Below, in pieces: positions 43,007 to 51,511 of a stretch of DNA of 64,000 nucleotides; position 1 is the first letter of the stretch; the number at the start of each line of letters is the position of its first letter. Source of the stretch: JAIYDJ01 sp031400505 (GTDB lineage Bacteria; Pseudomonadota; Alphaproteobacteria; Rhodobacterales; Rhodobacteraceae); the NCBI GenBank assembly GCA_031400505.1, contig JANNPZ010000086.1:8511-72510 (forward strand). Reading direction: 5' to 3'. The translations under genes were made by a program, and so were the position numbers. The notes below the pieces were generated by a model. That model made no database searches and was not told where the DNA came from. It worked only from the letters and a program-made list of their open reading frames with translations.

Positions 43007-45771
43007 TAGCGGGCCCCTTTCTGTGTCAGTTGCGCCACCGACGACAGGGTGGCCAAAACCGCCCCCAGCACGCACAAGAACACACCCAGATCAAAGCCCA
43101 TCGCACTCGCCAGCTCGAACTTCTCCAATCCCGGCAAGGTGACATAGCCGTACCACGAGGTGAGGTAAGGCTTGCCCCAGACCCAGGCCCCGGCCCCGGT
43201 CACCGTCGCCGCCACCACCCCCGCCCCGATCAGCCCGAAAAAGCCCACCCGCAGCCGGGCCGTCGTCCAGCCAAGCCCAGAGGCGAGGAACTGCAACATC
43301 AGCGCAATCGCCACCACCAGCCCCGCCACAAACCCGCCCCCCGGCAGGTTGTGACCGCGCAGATAGATATAGACGCCGACCATGATTCCGACTGGCAGCA
43401 ACAGTCGCGCCGCCGTCGCAAACATCACCGGATGCGCATCTGCCGAGGCGGGGGCGGGCGAGCGCGCCAGACCCTGCAAGGCTTGCCCGACTGCGGCGAT
43501 AATGATCGCGGCGATGCCCAGCACGATGATCTCGCCGTAGGTATCAAAGCCGCGGAAATCCACGATGATCGTGTTGACCGCGTTGTTGCCCCCCGCGCCG
43601 GGTTTCGACTGCGCCAGATGAAACGCCGAAATCGGCTCAAATGCCGCGTCGCGCATCAACATGACATAGGACAGCACCGCCATCCCGATGCCGATGCCGC
43701 CCGCAAAGACGGCATCGCGCATCCGGCGCGGCAGCGGCTCTGCCGGGGCGGATTTCGGCAGCAGGTTCAACGCCAGCAGCATCAGAAGGACCGTCACCAC
43801 CTCGACCGTGATCTGGGTCAGCGCAAGGTCCGGAGCGGCGAGGTAGGCAAAGCCGAGCGAAAGCACCAGCCCCACCACCCCCACCAACAAAAGCGTCAGC
43901 ACCCGGTTGCGGTGTAGCCACAGCGCCGCAAAGGTCGCTAGCACCAGCCCGAGTGCAAGCACCATCGGCGCCAGTTCCACCGGCGTCGTGGCACGGTTCC
44001 CCGCCGCGTGACTGCCGCCCGCAAAGGCCCAGACCGACGGCCCCCACATGGTCAGCAGCGCAAGCCCAACCCCGCGCGACAGCGGCCCGTCATGCACTGC
44101 GCGGGTGACCCGTTGCGCCAGACGGACGATGCCCGCGATCCCCGCCTCGAATATCCCGGCACTGTCCGGCAGATGCACCGCCCGGTCAAATGCGGCGAGC
44201 CGCGCAAAGCCCCCCCAGATCGCCAGTCCCCCCCCCAATGCCGCCAGCGACATCCACAGTGCGGCAGGCTCCAACCCGTGCCAAAGCTTGATATGCACCT
44301 CGACCGCAGAACCCGCGCTCGCCTCGGTTGCCACCTGCACCAGCCCGCCCGCAACCAGCATGGGGGCAAGCCCGATCGCCAGCACCAGCGCCACCAGAAC
44401 CATCACCGGCCCGGTAATCCCTGCGCCTGCATCATGCGGATGATGCGGGTAATCCGCCCGCACCGGCCCCAGAAACACCGCCCCGATCAACCGGAAACTA
44501 TAGGCCGCCGACACCGCCGCCCCCAGCGTCACCAGCGCCGCCAACACCCACGGCGATCCGGCAAAGCCGGTATGAACCACCTCTTCCAGCAGCATTTCCT
44601 TGGACAGAAACCCGTTCAGCGGCGGCACCCCCGCCATCGACAGCGCCGCCAGCCCCGCCAGCACGAACGCCACCGGCATCAGCCGCGCAAGCCCCCCCAG
44701 CCGGGACAACGACCGCGTCCCCGCCTCGTGATCGACAATCCCCGCCGACAGGAACAGCGCCGCCTTGAAACTCGCGTGGTTGATGATGTGAAAGATCGCG
44801 GCAACCAGCGCAGCCTTCGTCCCCAGCCCCAGCAACAGCGTGATCAACCCCAGATGACTGACCGTGGAATAGGCCAGAAGCGCCTTCAGATCATCCTTGA
44901 AGAGCGCGGTCCACGCCCCCACCAGCATGGTCAACAAGCCCGCGGTGGCAACAATCCCGAACCATTCCGGCGTCCCCGCCAGCACCGGCCAAAGCCGCGC
45001 CATCAGGAAAATCCCGGCCTTCACCATCGTCGCCGAATGCAGGTAGGCCGACACCGGCGTGGGGGCCGCCATCGCTTGGGGCAACCAGAACTGAAACGGC
45101 ACCTGCGCCGATTTGGCAAAGGCCCCCAGCAACACGAGGATCAGCATCGGCAGATACAGCGCGTGTGCCTGAATGACATTGGCCTTGGTCAGGATCACCG
45201 ACAGCTCGAACGACCCCGCCATCCGCCCCAGCAACAGCGCCCCCGCCATCAACGCAAGCCCCCCCGCGCCGGTCACGGTCAACGCCATGCGCGCGCCGCG
45301 CCGCCCTTCGTCGAGATGGCTCCAATACCCGATCAGAAGGAAGGACGTGAGGGACGTTAGCTCCCAGAACACCAGCAAAAGCAGGATGTTGTCCGACAGC
45401 ACGATCCCCAGCATCGCGCCCTGAAACAGCAGCAGGTAGCTGAAAAACCGCCCCATCGGATCGCGCGGCGATAGGTAGAACCGCGCATAAATGATGACCA
45501 GCAACCCGATCCCCAGGATCAGCCCGGCAAACAACAACCCCAATCCATCCAGACGCAGACTGAACGCCAGCCCCAACTGCGGCATCCACTCCACCCGCTG
45601 CGCCAAAACCTCGCCGCGCAGCACGGCAGGGGCCATCGATCCCAGACCCGCAAGTCCGCAGACAGTCGCAAGCGCCGGGGCAATTGCTTGCATCCCGCGC
45701 CCCGCACGATGCACAAGACCGGGCAACAAGGCCCCCAGGAATGGCAGACAAACCAGCAGGATCAAGGACAT
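43006..45771 (-). CDS. mnhA: fused Na+/H+ antiporter subunits A and B (PhaAB-type)
   Basis: The largest subunit, 921 residues. Residues 1-770 form MnhA: an NuoL-like core (LLVFWELTSLTSFLLIGYWSH, KSAQVPFQFWLPQAMAAPTPVSAYLHSATMVKAGIFL, INHASFKAALFLSAGIVDHEAGTRS) and the A-specific C-terminal helices. About 775-921 is MnhB (VGIMVGVYIYLRGHNLPGGGFVAGLVVAIALMLQF), fused as in rhizobial PhaA'. Start ATG 45771 with GTG 45795 as alternative. First of the operon AB-C-D-E-F-G, which exchanges Na+ or K+ for H+ at alkaline pH or in salt. Confidence 0.93.
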   Translation of the reverse strand: MSLILLVCLPFLGALLPGLVHRAGRGMQAIAPALATVCGLAGLGSMAPAVLRGEVLAQRVEWMPQLGLAFSLRLDGLGLLFAGLILGIGLLVIIYARFYLSPRDPMGRFFSYLLLFQGAMLGIVLSDNILLLLVFWELTSLTSFLLIGYWSHLDEGRRGARMALTVTGAGGLALMAGALLLGRMAGSFELSVILTKANVIQAHALYLPMLILVLLGAFAKSAQVPFQFWLPQAMAAPTPVSAYLHSATMVKAGIFLMARLWPVLAGTPEWFGIVATAGLLTMLVGAWTALFKDDLKALLAYSTVSHLGLITLLLGLGTKAALVAAIFHIINHASFKAALFLSAGIVDHEAGTRSLSRLGGLARLMPVAFVLAGLAALSMAGVPPLNGFLSKEMLLEEVVHTGFAGSPWVLAALVTLGAAVSAAYSFRLIGAVFLGPVRADYPHHPHDAGAGITGPVMVLVALVLAIGLAPMLVAGGLVQVATEASAGSAVEVHIKLWHGLEPAALWMSLAALGGGLAIWGGFARLAAFDRAVHLPDSAGIFEAGIAGIVRLAQRVTRAVHDGPLSRGVGLALLTMWGPSVWAFAGGSHAAGNRATTPVELAPMVLALGLVLATFAALWLHRNRVLTLLLVGVVGLVLSLGFAYLAAPDLALTQITVEVVTVLLMLLALNLLPKSAPAEPLPRRMRDAVFAGGIGIGMAVLSYVMLMRDAAFEPISAFHLAQSKPGAGGNNAVNTIIVDFRGFDTYGEIIVLGIAAIIIAAVGQALQGLARSPAPASADAHPVMFATAARLLLPVGIMVGVYIYLRGHNLPGGGFVAGLVVAIALMLQFLASGLGWTTARLRVGFFGLIGAGVVAATVTGAGAWVWGKPYLTSWYGYVTLPGLEKFELASAMGFDLGVFLCVLGAVLATLSSVAQLTQKGAR

Positions 45772-45873
45772 CGGCGCGAGTATTCCCAAGTTCACTCAGG
45801 ACCGTGCAATGCCGTCCTTCCGTGATATAGGCAGTCATTTCCACGCAGGCCAAGCACTTTTCATGCGCGTCAT

Positions 45874-45921
45874 CTTTCATCTTGGCAAAAATATCCCGGG
45901 GGTGCGGGGGCTGGCCCCCGC
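45874..45921 (-). repeat. dispersed GGGATATTT repeat, copy 5
   Basis: On the minus strand: GCGGGGGCCAGCCCCCGC stem, then ACCCCCGGGATATTTTT and the tail GCCAAGATGAAAG. It lies upstream of mnhA, between its start and the end of the ROK gene, about 80-130 bases before the mnhA start. Confidence 0.65.
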
Positions 45922-45939
45922 TCTGTTGACAAATCCGTG

Positions 45940-47187
45940 CTATCCCCCGCGCAGCGCCACGTTTTGGTCAATCAGATAGCGCTGCGACAGCGGAATGGCC
46001 GCCGCCCCCAAAGACCGTGCCTGCGCACCGACACTGCCTTCCCGGATCACCGGCGGCGTCACTCCCGACAAATCCAGCCGCATCAGTGCCGCCCGGGTTC
46101 GCCGCGTCACTTCGGCCCGGACGGCAACCGGCATCCAGCCGTCGATCAGCACCGCCTCAAGCTCCAGAAGCGCAACTGCCGACAGGATCCCCGCCGCAAG
46201 ACCTTCCGCGGCGCTGTCCATCCAGGACGACAGAATGCCGTCACTGACTTGCCAAGGGTCCGGCCGTTCCCAAAGATGGTCAGATGATTCCCCCGCCGCC
46301 TCCATCGCATCCGCGAGCACCGACAGCGACGCCACATCCAAGAGCCGCTGCATCCGCCCATCCGGGCCCGGCACCGGAAGCGGACCAACCCCCGCCGCGT
46401 TTCCGGTACGGCCCAGAAACAATTGGCCATTCAGCACCAACCCGCCGCCGATGAAGGTGCCGAAGTAGAAATACAGAAAATCCTTCGGTCGCTCACCTGT
46501 GCCGAACACCAGTTCCGCCCCACAGGCCGAAGTTGCGTCATTCTGGACATAGACCGGAACGCCGGTCACAGCCGCAAGTTCTGCTTGCATTGCATGATCG
46601 CGCCATGCGTCCATTTCCGCCTGTGGCGCGCCCAGAGCGTGCACCCAGTTCCACAACTGGAAGGGCATCGCCAATCCAAGGCCGCTGATCCGGTCGTGCT
46701 GCTCAAGAGGCAAGGTGGCGGTCATCGCAGGCAGCGCGTCGCGCACAAACGCCACTATGGCCGAGGGCGTGGGATAGCGGTAGACTTGCCGGACGGTCGC
46801 GCGCACGTCGCCCAGAAAGTCGATCAGTGTCAGATCTGCCGACCGCCGCCCGATCTTCAGCCCCAGAAAGAACGCCCCGTCTGCCGCCAGCGACATCGGC
46901 ACGGACGGCTGGCCAATCTTGCCGCGCACCGGCGTGCCGCGCTGCAACAAGCCGTCTTGTTCAAGCGCGCGCATGATCACGCTGACGGTTTGCGCCGACA
47001 GTCCGGTGATACGTGCAATATCGGACTTTGCCAGTGCGCCCTGCTGGCGCACCAGGCTAAGGACCAGACGTTCGTTTTGGGCCCGCATCCCCGACTGGTT
47101 GGTCCCCCGAAGGTTTGCAGCCTCCGGATATGACCGCTCTGCCGCGGCGTCGGTCGCGGTTGTGGCCTTATCTGGCGCCTGGGCCAC
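45940..47187 (-). CDS. ROK-family transcriptional repressor of the sugar operon (FrcR-type)
   Basis: A 415-residue regulator. The N-terminal winged helix is ERLVLSLVRQQGALAKSDIARITGLSAQTVSVIMRALEQDGLL (residues 39-80). The ROK sugar-kinase-like domain follows (about 105-400), with ATSACGAELVFGTG and FGTFIGGGLVLNGQLFLGRTGNAAGVGPLPV; the kinase active-site Asp is present (QNDATSA), but a zinc-binding Cys cluster is missing. The start is GTG at 47187 after GGGAGTGATCA, overlapping the RbsD-like stop by 20 bases. Divergent from frcB; FrcR of Sinorhizobium occupies the same place. Confidence 0.88.
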   Translation of the reverse strand: MAQAPDKATTATDAAAERSYPEAANLRGTNQSGMRAQNERLVLSLVRQQGALAKSDIARITGLSAQTVSVIMRALEQDGLLQRGTPVRGKIGQPSVPMSLAADGAFFLGLKIGRRSADLTLIDFLGDVRATVRQVYRYPTPSAIVAFVRDALPAMTATLPLEQHDRISGLGLAMPFQLWNWVHALGAPQAEMDAWRDHAMQAELAAVTGVPVYVQNDATSACGAELVFGTGERPKDFLYFYFGTFIGGGLVLNGQLFLGRTGNAAGVGPLPVPGPDGRMQRLLDVASLSVLADAMEAAGESSDHLWERPDPWQVSDGILSSWMDSAAEGLAAGILSAVALLELEAVLIDGWMPVAVRAEVTRRTRAALMRLDLSGVTPPVIREGSVGAQARSLGAAAIPLSQRYLIDQNVALRGG

Positions 47188-47602
47188 TGATCACTCCCTT
47201 TCGCAAGATCACATTGGCAAACAGCGCCATCTCGGAGGTGGCCACGATGGTATGCGCGGCCCTGATGCGCGCGTAAAGCTGCGCCCCCGGCAGCGGAATG
47301 GCAGCCAACCCGCGCGCCGTGCACTCTGCATCGATCAGCGCGTGAATTGGGCCGATCTGTGCCGGATCATTGTGCAGGCTGGCGCGGAACACGCTGCCGT
47401 CACCGTCTGTATCGATCGGCAGCACCTGCAGGATCGCCTGAAACACCGCCAGAAGTCCATGTCCGTCGGCCCGCACCAGACGGCGCGCATGGTCTTGCGC
47501 CGGATAGTTGCCATCGACGATGGCAATCTCGTCGCCATGCCCCATCGCGCGCAAGCTGAACAGCAAGTCCGGCCCCAGCAAAGGCGGCAGCCCGATCAAC
47601 AT
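47168..47602 (-). CDS. RbsD/FucU-family sugar mutarotase
   Basis: A 144-residue pyranase/mutarotase that interconverts sugar anomers or ring forms to feed a kinase. Motifs: PPLLGPDLLFSLRAMGHGDEIAIVDGNYPA near the N-terminus (with H in GHGDEI the catalytic residue) and FANVILRKGVI near the C-terminus. It is encoded with the ROK repressor and divergent from frcB, so it probably serves the same sugar. The 144-residue length is closer to FucU-type than to RbsD (about 139 for E. coli RbsD); substrate cannot be fixed. Confidence 0.86.
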   Translation of the reverse strand: MLIGLPPLLGPDLLFSLRAMGHGDEIAIVDGNYPAQDHARRLVRADGHGLLAVFQAILQVLPIDTDGDGSVFRASLHNDPAQIGPIHALIDAECTARGLAAIPLPGAQLYARIRAAHTIVATSEMALFANVILRKGVISGPGAR

Positions 47603-47676
47603 CTTCGTCCTCCCGTGACGCTGTTCCCGTCTTTGTTTGGCGCTGAGCTTGAGCGTTGAACCGGGGGGCTGTCAAT

Positions 47677-47697
47677 AATAAATCACTCTGATTTATT
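47677..47697. promoter_or_regulatory. palindromic operator in the frc divergent promoter region
   Basis: AATAAATCA (47677-47685) and TGATTTATT (47689-47697) form a perfect 9-bp inverted repeat with the 3-base spacer CTC. It lies in the 206-base region between the RbsD/ROK genes and frcB, where a ROK repressor would be expected to bind. AT-rich palindromes with TTATT/AATAA edges are usual for ROK proteins (Mlc, NagC). TTGACA on the minus strand at 47675-47670 and TTGACG on the plus strand at 47702-47707 flank it, but neither has a clear -10 at 17 bases. Confidence 0.7.
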
Positions 47698-47808
47698 TAA
47701 CTTGACGGTAAGATGGAATCGGTGTTTCTTTTTCGTGTCGCCGGGCTGGGAGGCCTTGGTTCAGACGAAAACCGGGGGGAAGCCCCCGATCCTTGGGAGG
47801 GATGACCT

Positions 47809-48822
47809 ATGAAATTCAAAGCTGCCGCTTTGGCGGGTGCTGCCGCGCTGGCCTTGATCGCAGGGCAAGCTTCGGCTGCCGATCTGGCCTGCCTGATTAC
47901 CAAGAACAACACCAACCCGTTCTTCGTGAAGATGAAAGAAGGCGCTGAAGCCGCCGCCACCGCTGCTGGTCTGGATTTCCAGGCCTATGCCGGTGAAAAG
48001 GACGGCGACGCCGCACCGCAGATCACCGCCATCGAAAACTGCACCGCTGCCGGTGCCAAGGGTATTCTGATCACCCCGTCGAACGACTCGGTCGGCCCGG
48101 CCCTGAAAGCTGCCCGCGCGGCAGGTATTCTGGTGATCGCGCTGGATACGCCGCTGGCCGATGCCGAGGCGCAGGACATCACCTTTGCGACCGACAACTT
48201 CGAAGCTGGCCTGCTGATCGGCAAATGGGCTGCCGCCACGATGGGCGAAGGTGCCGTGACCGCCAAGATCGCCATGCTCGACATCAACAAGGACAACATC
48301 TCGGTTGACGTGCAGCGTGACACCGGCTTCCTCGTCGGTTTCGGCATCGAAGTGCCGGATCTGTCGGTGATGGGGTCGGAAACCGATGCCCGCGTGATCG
48401 GTCACGAATCGTCGGACGCGAACCCGGAAGGCGGTCTGCGCGCGATGGAAAACCTGCTGGCCAAAGACCCCGACATCAACGTGGTTTATACGATCAACGA
48501 GCCCGCCGCCGAGGGTGCCTACCAGGCGCTGAAGAACGCAGGCAAAGAAGGTCAGGCGATTATCGTTTCGGTGGACGGCGGCTGCCCCGGCGTGGCGTCG
48601 GTCAAGTCGGGTGTCATCGGTGCCACCTCGCAGCAGTATCCGCTGAAGATGGCGTCGCTGGGCATCGAGGCGATTGTCGCCTTCGCCAAGGACGGCACAA
48701 AGCCCACCGTTTCGGAAGGCCTGTCGTTCTACAACACCGGCGTCAACCTGGTGACCGACAAGCCGGTTGAAGGTGTGCCGTCGATCGACACCACCGAAGG
48801 CACCGCCCTCTGCTGGGGCTGA
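47809..48822 (+). CDS. frcB: sugar ABC transporter substrate-binding protein
   Basis: Periplasmic binding protein of 337 residues, class of RbsB/FrcB. Signal peptide residues 1-23 (AAALAGAAALALIAGQASA), then the mature part with CLITKNNTNPFFVKMKEGAEAAA, GAKGILITPSNDSVGPAL, VIALDTP and SVDGGCPGVASVKSGVIGATSQQYPLKMA. The order FrcR, RbsD, FrcB, FrcC, FrcA, FrcK matches the Sinorhizobium frc locus for fructose/mannose/ribose. Exact ligand is inference from this synteny. Followed at 48859 by a terminator-like hairpin, suggesting that this gene is expressed above the rest. Confidence 0.92.
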   Translation: MKFKAAALAGAAALALIAGQASAADLACLITKNNTNPFFVKMKEGAEAAATAAGLDFQAYAGEKDGDAAPQITAIENCTAAGAKGILITPSNDSVGPALKAARAAGILVIALDTPLADAEAQDITFATDNFEAGLLIGKWAAATMGEGAVTAKIAMLDINKDNISVDVQRDTGFLVGFGIEVPDLSVMGSETDARVIGHESSDANPEGGLRAMENLLAKDPDINVVYTINEPAAEGAYQALKNAGKEGQAIIVSVDGGCPGVASVKSGVIGATSQQYPLKMASLGIEAIVAFAKDGTKPTVSEGLSFYNTGVNLVTDKPVEGVPSIDTTEGTALCWG

Positions 48823-48858
48823 TACGGCATCGGCATCAGTTCTAAGGTGTTGAATAGT

Positions 48859-48890
48859 CAAAGGGCGACGTTACAGTCGCCCTTTGTTTT
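48859..48890 (+). terminator. hairpin with T-run between frcB and frcC
   Basis: CAAAGGGCGAC (48859-48869) pairs with GTCGCCCTTTG (48876-48886) around GTTACA and is followed by TTTT. An 11-bp perfect stem plus T-run works as a partial terminator or mRNA stabiliser, common after binding-protein genes so that their mRNA is more abundant. Confidence 0.8.
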
Positions 48891-48919
48891 AGGCGGCATC
48901 ACGAAACATCGGGGGGGCT

Positions 48920-49998
48920 ATGAGCGACCAAGGGGCACCGACCAAGACCATCTCGGACTTCGAGGCGAAGCTCGCCGAGGCCGACAAGCGGGTTGTCAGT
49001 TTCGACCGGGATGACCGCTCGATCCTGCATGTTTTGCGCGGGTTCCTCAGGAACTATCCGACAATGATCCCTGCGCTGATCCTTCTGATCAGCATCCTTG
49101 GTTTCGGCCTGTTCGCCCCGCGTTTTCTGACGCCGGGATCGCTGTCCATCGTCATCCAACAGGTGACGGTGACAGGCTTTGTCGCCTTGGCGCAGACGCT
49201 GATCATCCTGACCGCAGGGATTGACCTGTCGGTCGGGGCGATTCTAGTGATCTCGTCGCTGATCATGGGCAACCTTGCAGTGTTTTCGGGCGTGCCTGCC
49301 GGGATTGCCGTGTTCATCGGGGTGTTCTTTGGCGGGCTGATGGGTTTCCTGAACGGCTTTCTGGTGGCGATCATGAAGTTGCCGCCGTTTATAGTGACGC
49401 TGGGCACGCTGCAAATCTTCAACGCCTTGAAGCTGTGGTATTCCCAGTCTGAATCGATCCGCAATCTGGATATCGAAAAACAGGCCCCCCTGCTTTTGTG
49501 GTTCGGGCAGGGCATCTCGACCATGGGCACGCGGCTGACCTATGGCGGCATCGCGCTGGCCCTGTTGGCGGCGCTGCTGTGGTATGTGCTGCATCACACC
49601 GCCTGGGGACGCCATGTGCATGCCATCGGCGATGACGCGGATTCGGCGCGGTTGTCTGGCATCCGGATCAATACGACGCTGATATCGGTCTATGCCGTTG
49701 CCGGGGTGATCTGCGGCTTTGCCGCGTGGGTCGCCATCGGGCGCGTCGGCTCGGTCTCGCCCATTGCCTTTGACACAGTGGCGTTCGGCTCGATCACGGC
49801 TGTCGTGATCGGTGGCACCTCGCTGTTTGGCGGGCCGGGTCGATCATCGGCTCGGTTCTGGGGGCGTTCATCGTGGGGGTGTTCAACACCGGCCTGTCGC
49901 TGGGCGGGGTGGACGACTACTGGCAAACCTTCGCGGCGGGCTGTCTGGTGATTGTCGCGGTGGCGCTGGATCAATGGCTGCGGAGGGCCTCGCAATGA
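48920..49998 (+). pseudogene. frcC: sugar ABC transporter permease with a one-base frameshift
   Basis: Integral membrane permease of the RbsC/FrcC type, split by a frameshift. From 48920 the frame carries a charged N-terminus and all helices through GGTSLFGG, with the family pattern GIDLSVGAILVISSLIMGN. At 49835 the sequence GGCGGGCCGGGTCG makes the reading shift: in one frame it goes on to an unrelated tail ending at 49951, in the other it reads GSIIGSVLGAFIVGVFNTGLSLGG and continues to RRASQ with TGA at 49996-49998. The missing base is probably a G in a C(G)C codon at 49835/49836. Either a real lesion or a sequencing error; both halves look normal. Confidence 0.85.
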
Positions 49999-50780
49999 CC
50001 GAAGTGCAACCAATTCTGAAAACCCGTGGCTTGATGAAGCGTTATGGCACGGTTGTCGCCATGTCAGGGGCTGATTTCGACCTGATGCCCGGAGAGATCC
50101 TTGCGGTGATCGGCGACAACGGTGCGGGGAAATCGACGCTGATCAAGGCGATTTCCGGGGCGGTGACGCCCGATCACGGGACCATCGAGTTGGAGGGCAA
50201 GCCCGTGCATTTCCGCGGGCCGGAGGAGGCGCGCAAGGCCGGGATCGAGACGGTTTACCAAAACCTTGCGATGTCGCCCGCGCTGTCGATCGCCGACAAC
50301 ATGTTTCTGGGCCGCGAATGGCGCAAGCCTGGGATCATGGGGTCGGTCTTTCGCCAGATGGACCGCAAGCGGATGGAGGCTTTCGCGCGGGAAAAGCTGT
50401 CGGAACTGGGGTTGATGACGATCCAGAACATCTCTCAGGCGGTGGAAACCCTGTCGGGCGGGCAGCGGCAGGGGGTGGCGGTGGCGCGGGCGGCGGCGTT
50501 CGGGTCCAAGGTGGTGATTTTGGACGAACCCACAGCGGCGTTGGGGGTCAAGGAAAGCCGCCGCGTGCTGGAACTGATCCGCGATGTGCGGTCGCGGGGT
50601 ATCCCCATCGTGCTTATCAGCCACAACATGCCGCATGTGTTCGAGGTGGCCGACCGCATCCACATCCACCGGCTGGGCCGTCGGTTGTGCGTGATCAAAC
50701 CATCCGAGCATTCGATGTCGGACGCGGTGGCCTACATGACCGGGGCCAAGCTGCCCGAAGGCGTGGCCGAACAGGCATGA
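49995..50780 (+). CDS. frcA: sugar ABC transporter ATP-binding protein
   Basis: ABC ATPase of 261 residues driving the sugar permease. Walker A is GDNGAGKST (about 38-46), signature LSGGQRQGV (about 152-160), Walker B VVILDEPTAAL (about 172-182) and the H-loop Q/His at LISHNMPHV. The single ATPase domain, shorter than the ~500-residue duplicated RbsA, is typical of the FrcA class. Its ATG overlaps the frcC stop (ATGA). It is downstream of the frameshift, so coupling of translation could reduce its expression if the lesion is real. Confidence 0.93.
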   Translation: MTEVQPILKTRGLMKRYGTVVAMSGADFDLMPGEILAVIGDNGAGKSTLIKAISGAVTPDHGTIELEGKPVHFRGPEEARKAGIETVYQNLAMSPALSIADNMFLGREWRKPGIMGSVFRQMDRKRMEAFAREKLSELGLMTIQNISQAVETLSGGQRQGVAVARAAAFGSKVVILDEPTAALGVKESRRVLELIRDVRSRGIPIVLISHNMPHVFEVADRIHIHRLGRRLCVIKPSEHSMSDAVAYMTGAKLPEGVAEQA

Positions 50781-51394
50781 CGCCGCAAGGTCTGGCTGAT
50801 CTGATCCGGGTCCGGGCAAACGACGTGCCAGTGAACCGTCGGTTTCTGACCGCAGTTGCCGGGCCGCCCGGTGCCGGAAAATCCACGCTGGCAGCGGCCG
50901 TAGTGGCGTCTTTGGGGCCGGGGGCCAAAGCCGTGCCGATGGACGGGTTTCACTATGACGACGCCGTGCTGGACGCGCGCGGGGCACGGGGGCGCAAGGG
51001 CGCACCCGACACCTTTGACGTGCACGGCTTTTTGCATCTGCTGCAACGGCTGCGAACCGAAGACGAAGTCGCAATCCCGCTTTTCGACCGCGATCTGGAA
51101 ATCAGTCGGGCCGGGGCGGATATCTTGACGGTAACCGACCGTCTGCTGGTCGTCGAGGGCAACTACCTGCTTTTGAACGAGGAACCCTGGCGGCAAGCGG
51201 CGGCGCTGTTTGATCTGACGGTGTGGATCGACGTGCCCGAAGCCGAACTTGACCGCCGGCTGCTGGCCCGCTGGGCGCATTACGGCAAGACCGAAGCAGA
51301 GGCACGGGCGTGGATTGATGGCAATGACATGCCGAACATTCGGCGCGTTGCCCAAGGGTCGCGCACGGCGGATGTCGTGGTGCGCACGACCTGA
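50777..51394 (+). CDS. frcK: P-loop sugar/nucleoside kinase-like protein
   Basis: A 205-residue P-loop kinase of the PanK/uridine-kinase-like type. Walker A is AGPPGAGKST (about 28-37), then VPMDGFHYDDAVLDARG and FDVHGFLHLLQRLRTEDEVAIPLFDRDLEIS, and a lid region RLLARWAHYGKTEAEARAW. The Asp in MDGFHYD is the substrate base. Overlaps the frcA stop (ATGA) as the last gene of the operon; Sinorhizobium FrcK occupies the same place and is thought to phosphorylate the imported sugar. Confidence 0.88.
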   Translation: MTPQGLADLIRVRANDVPVNRRFLTAVAGPPGAGKSTLAAAVVASLGPGAKAVPMDGFHYDDAVLDARGARGRKGAPDTFDVHGFLHLLQRLRTEDEVAIPLFDRDLEISRAGADILTVTDRLLVVEGNYLLLNEEPWRQAAALFDLTVWIDVPEAELDRRLLARWAHYGKTEAEARAWIDGNDMPNIRRVAQGSRTADVVVRTT

Positions 51395-51511
51395 TCGGAA
51401 ACCGGCGCAGGTAGGGAAAGCCTGACTTGCCCTTGCGTCATGCGGCGCGCAGACTTTTCGTGTTTATAAAGACCAAATTTTTGAACTGACATTGCAACAC
51501 AGGAGATTTGA

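Noticed and set aside
44008..45360. A 450-codon open frame antisense to mnhA
   Set aside because: Same reason: GC-bias shadow of a real membrane protein on the other strand.
47670..47707. TTGACA and TTGACG as -35 boxes for the frc divergent promoters
   Set aside because: No -10 hexamer is found at 16-18 bases on either strand, so no promoter is annotated.
49829..49843. Programmed frameshift in frcC
   Set aside because: No slippery heptamer or downstream pseudoknot is visible; simple indel or sequencing error is more likely.
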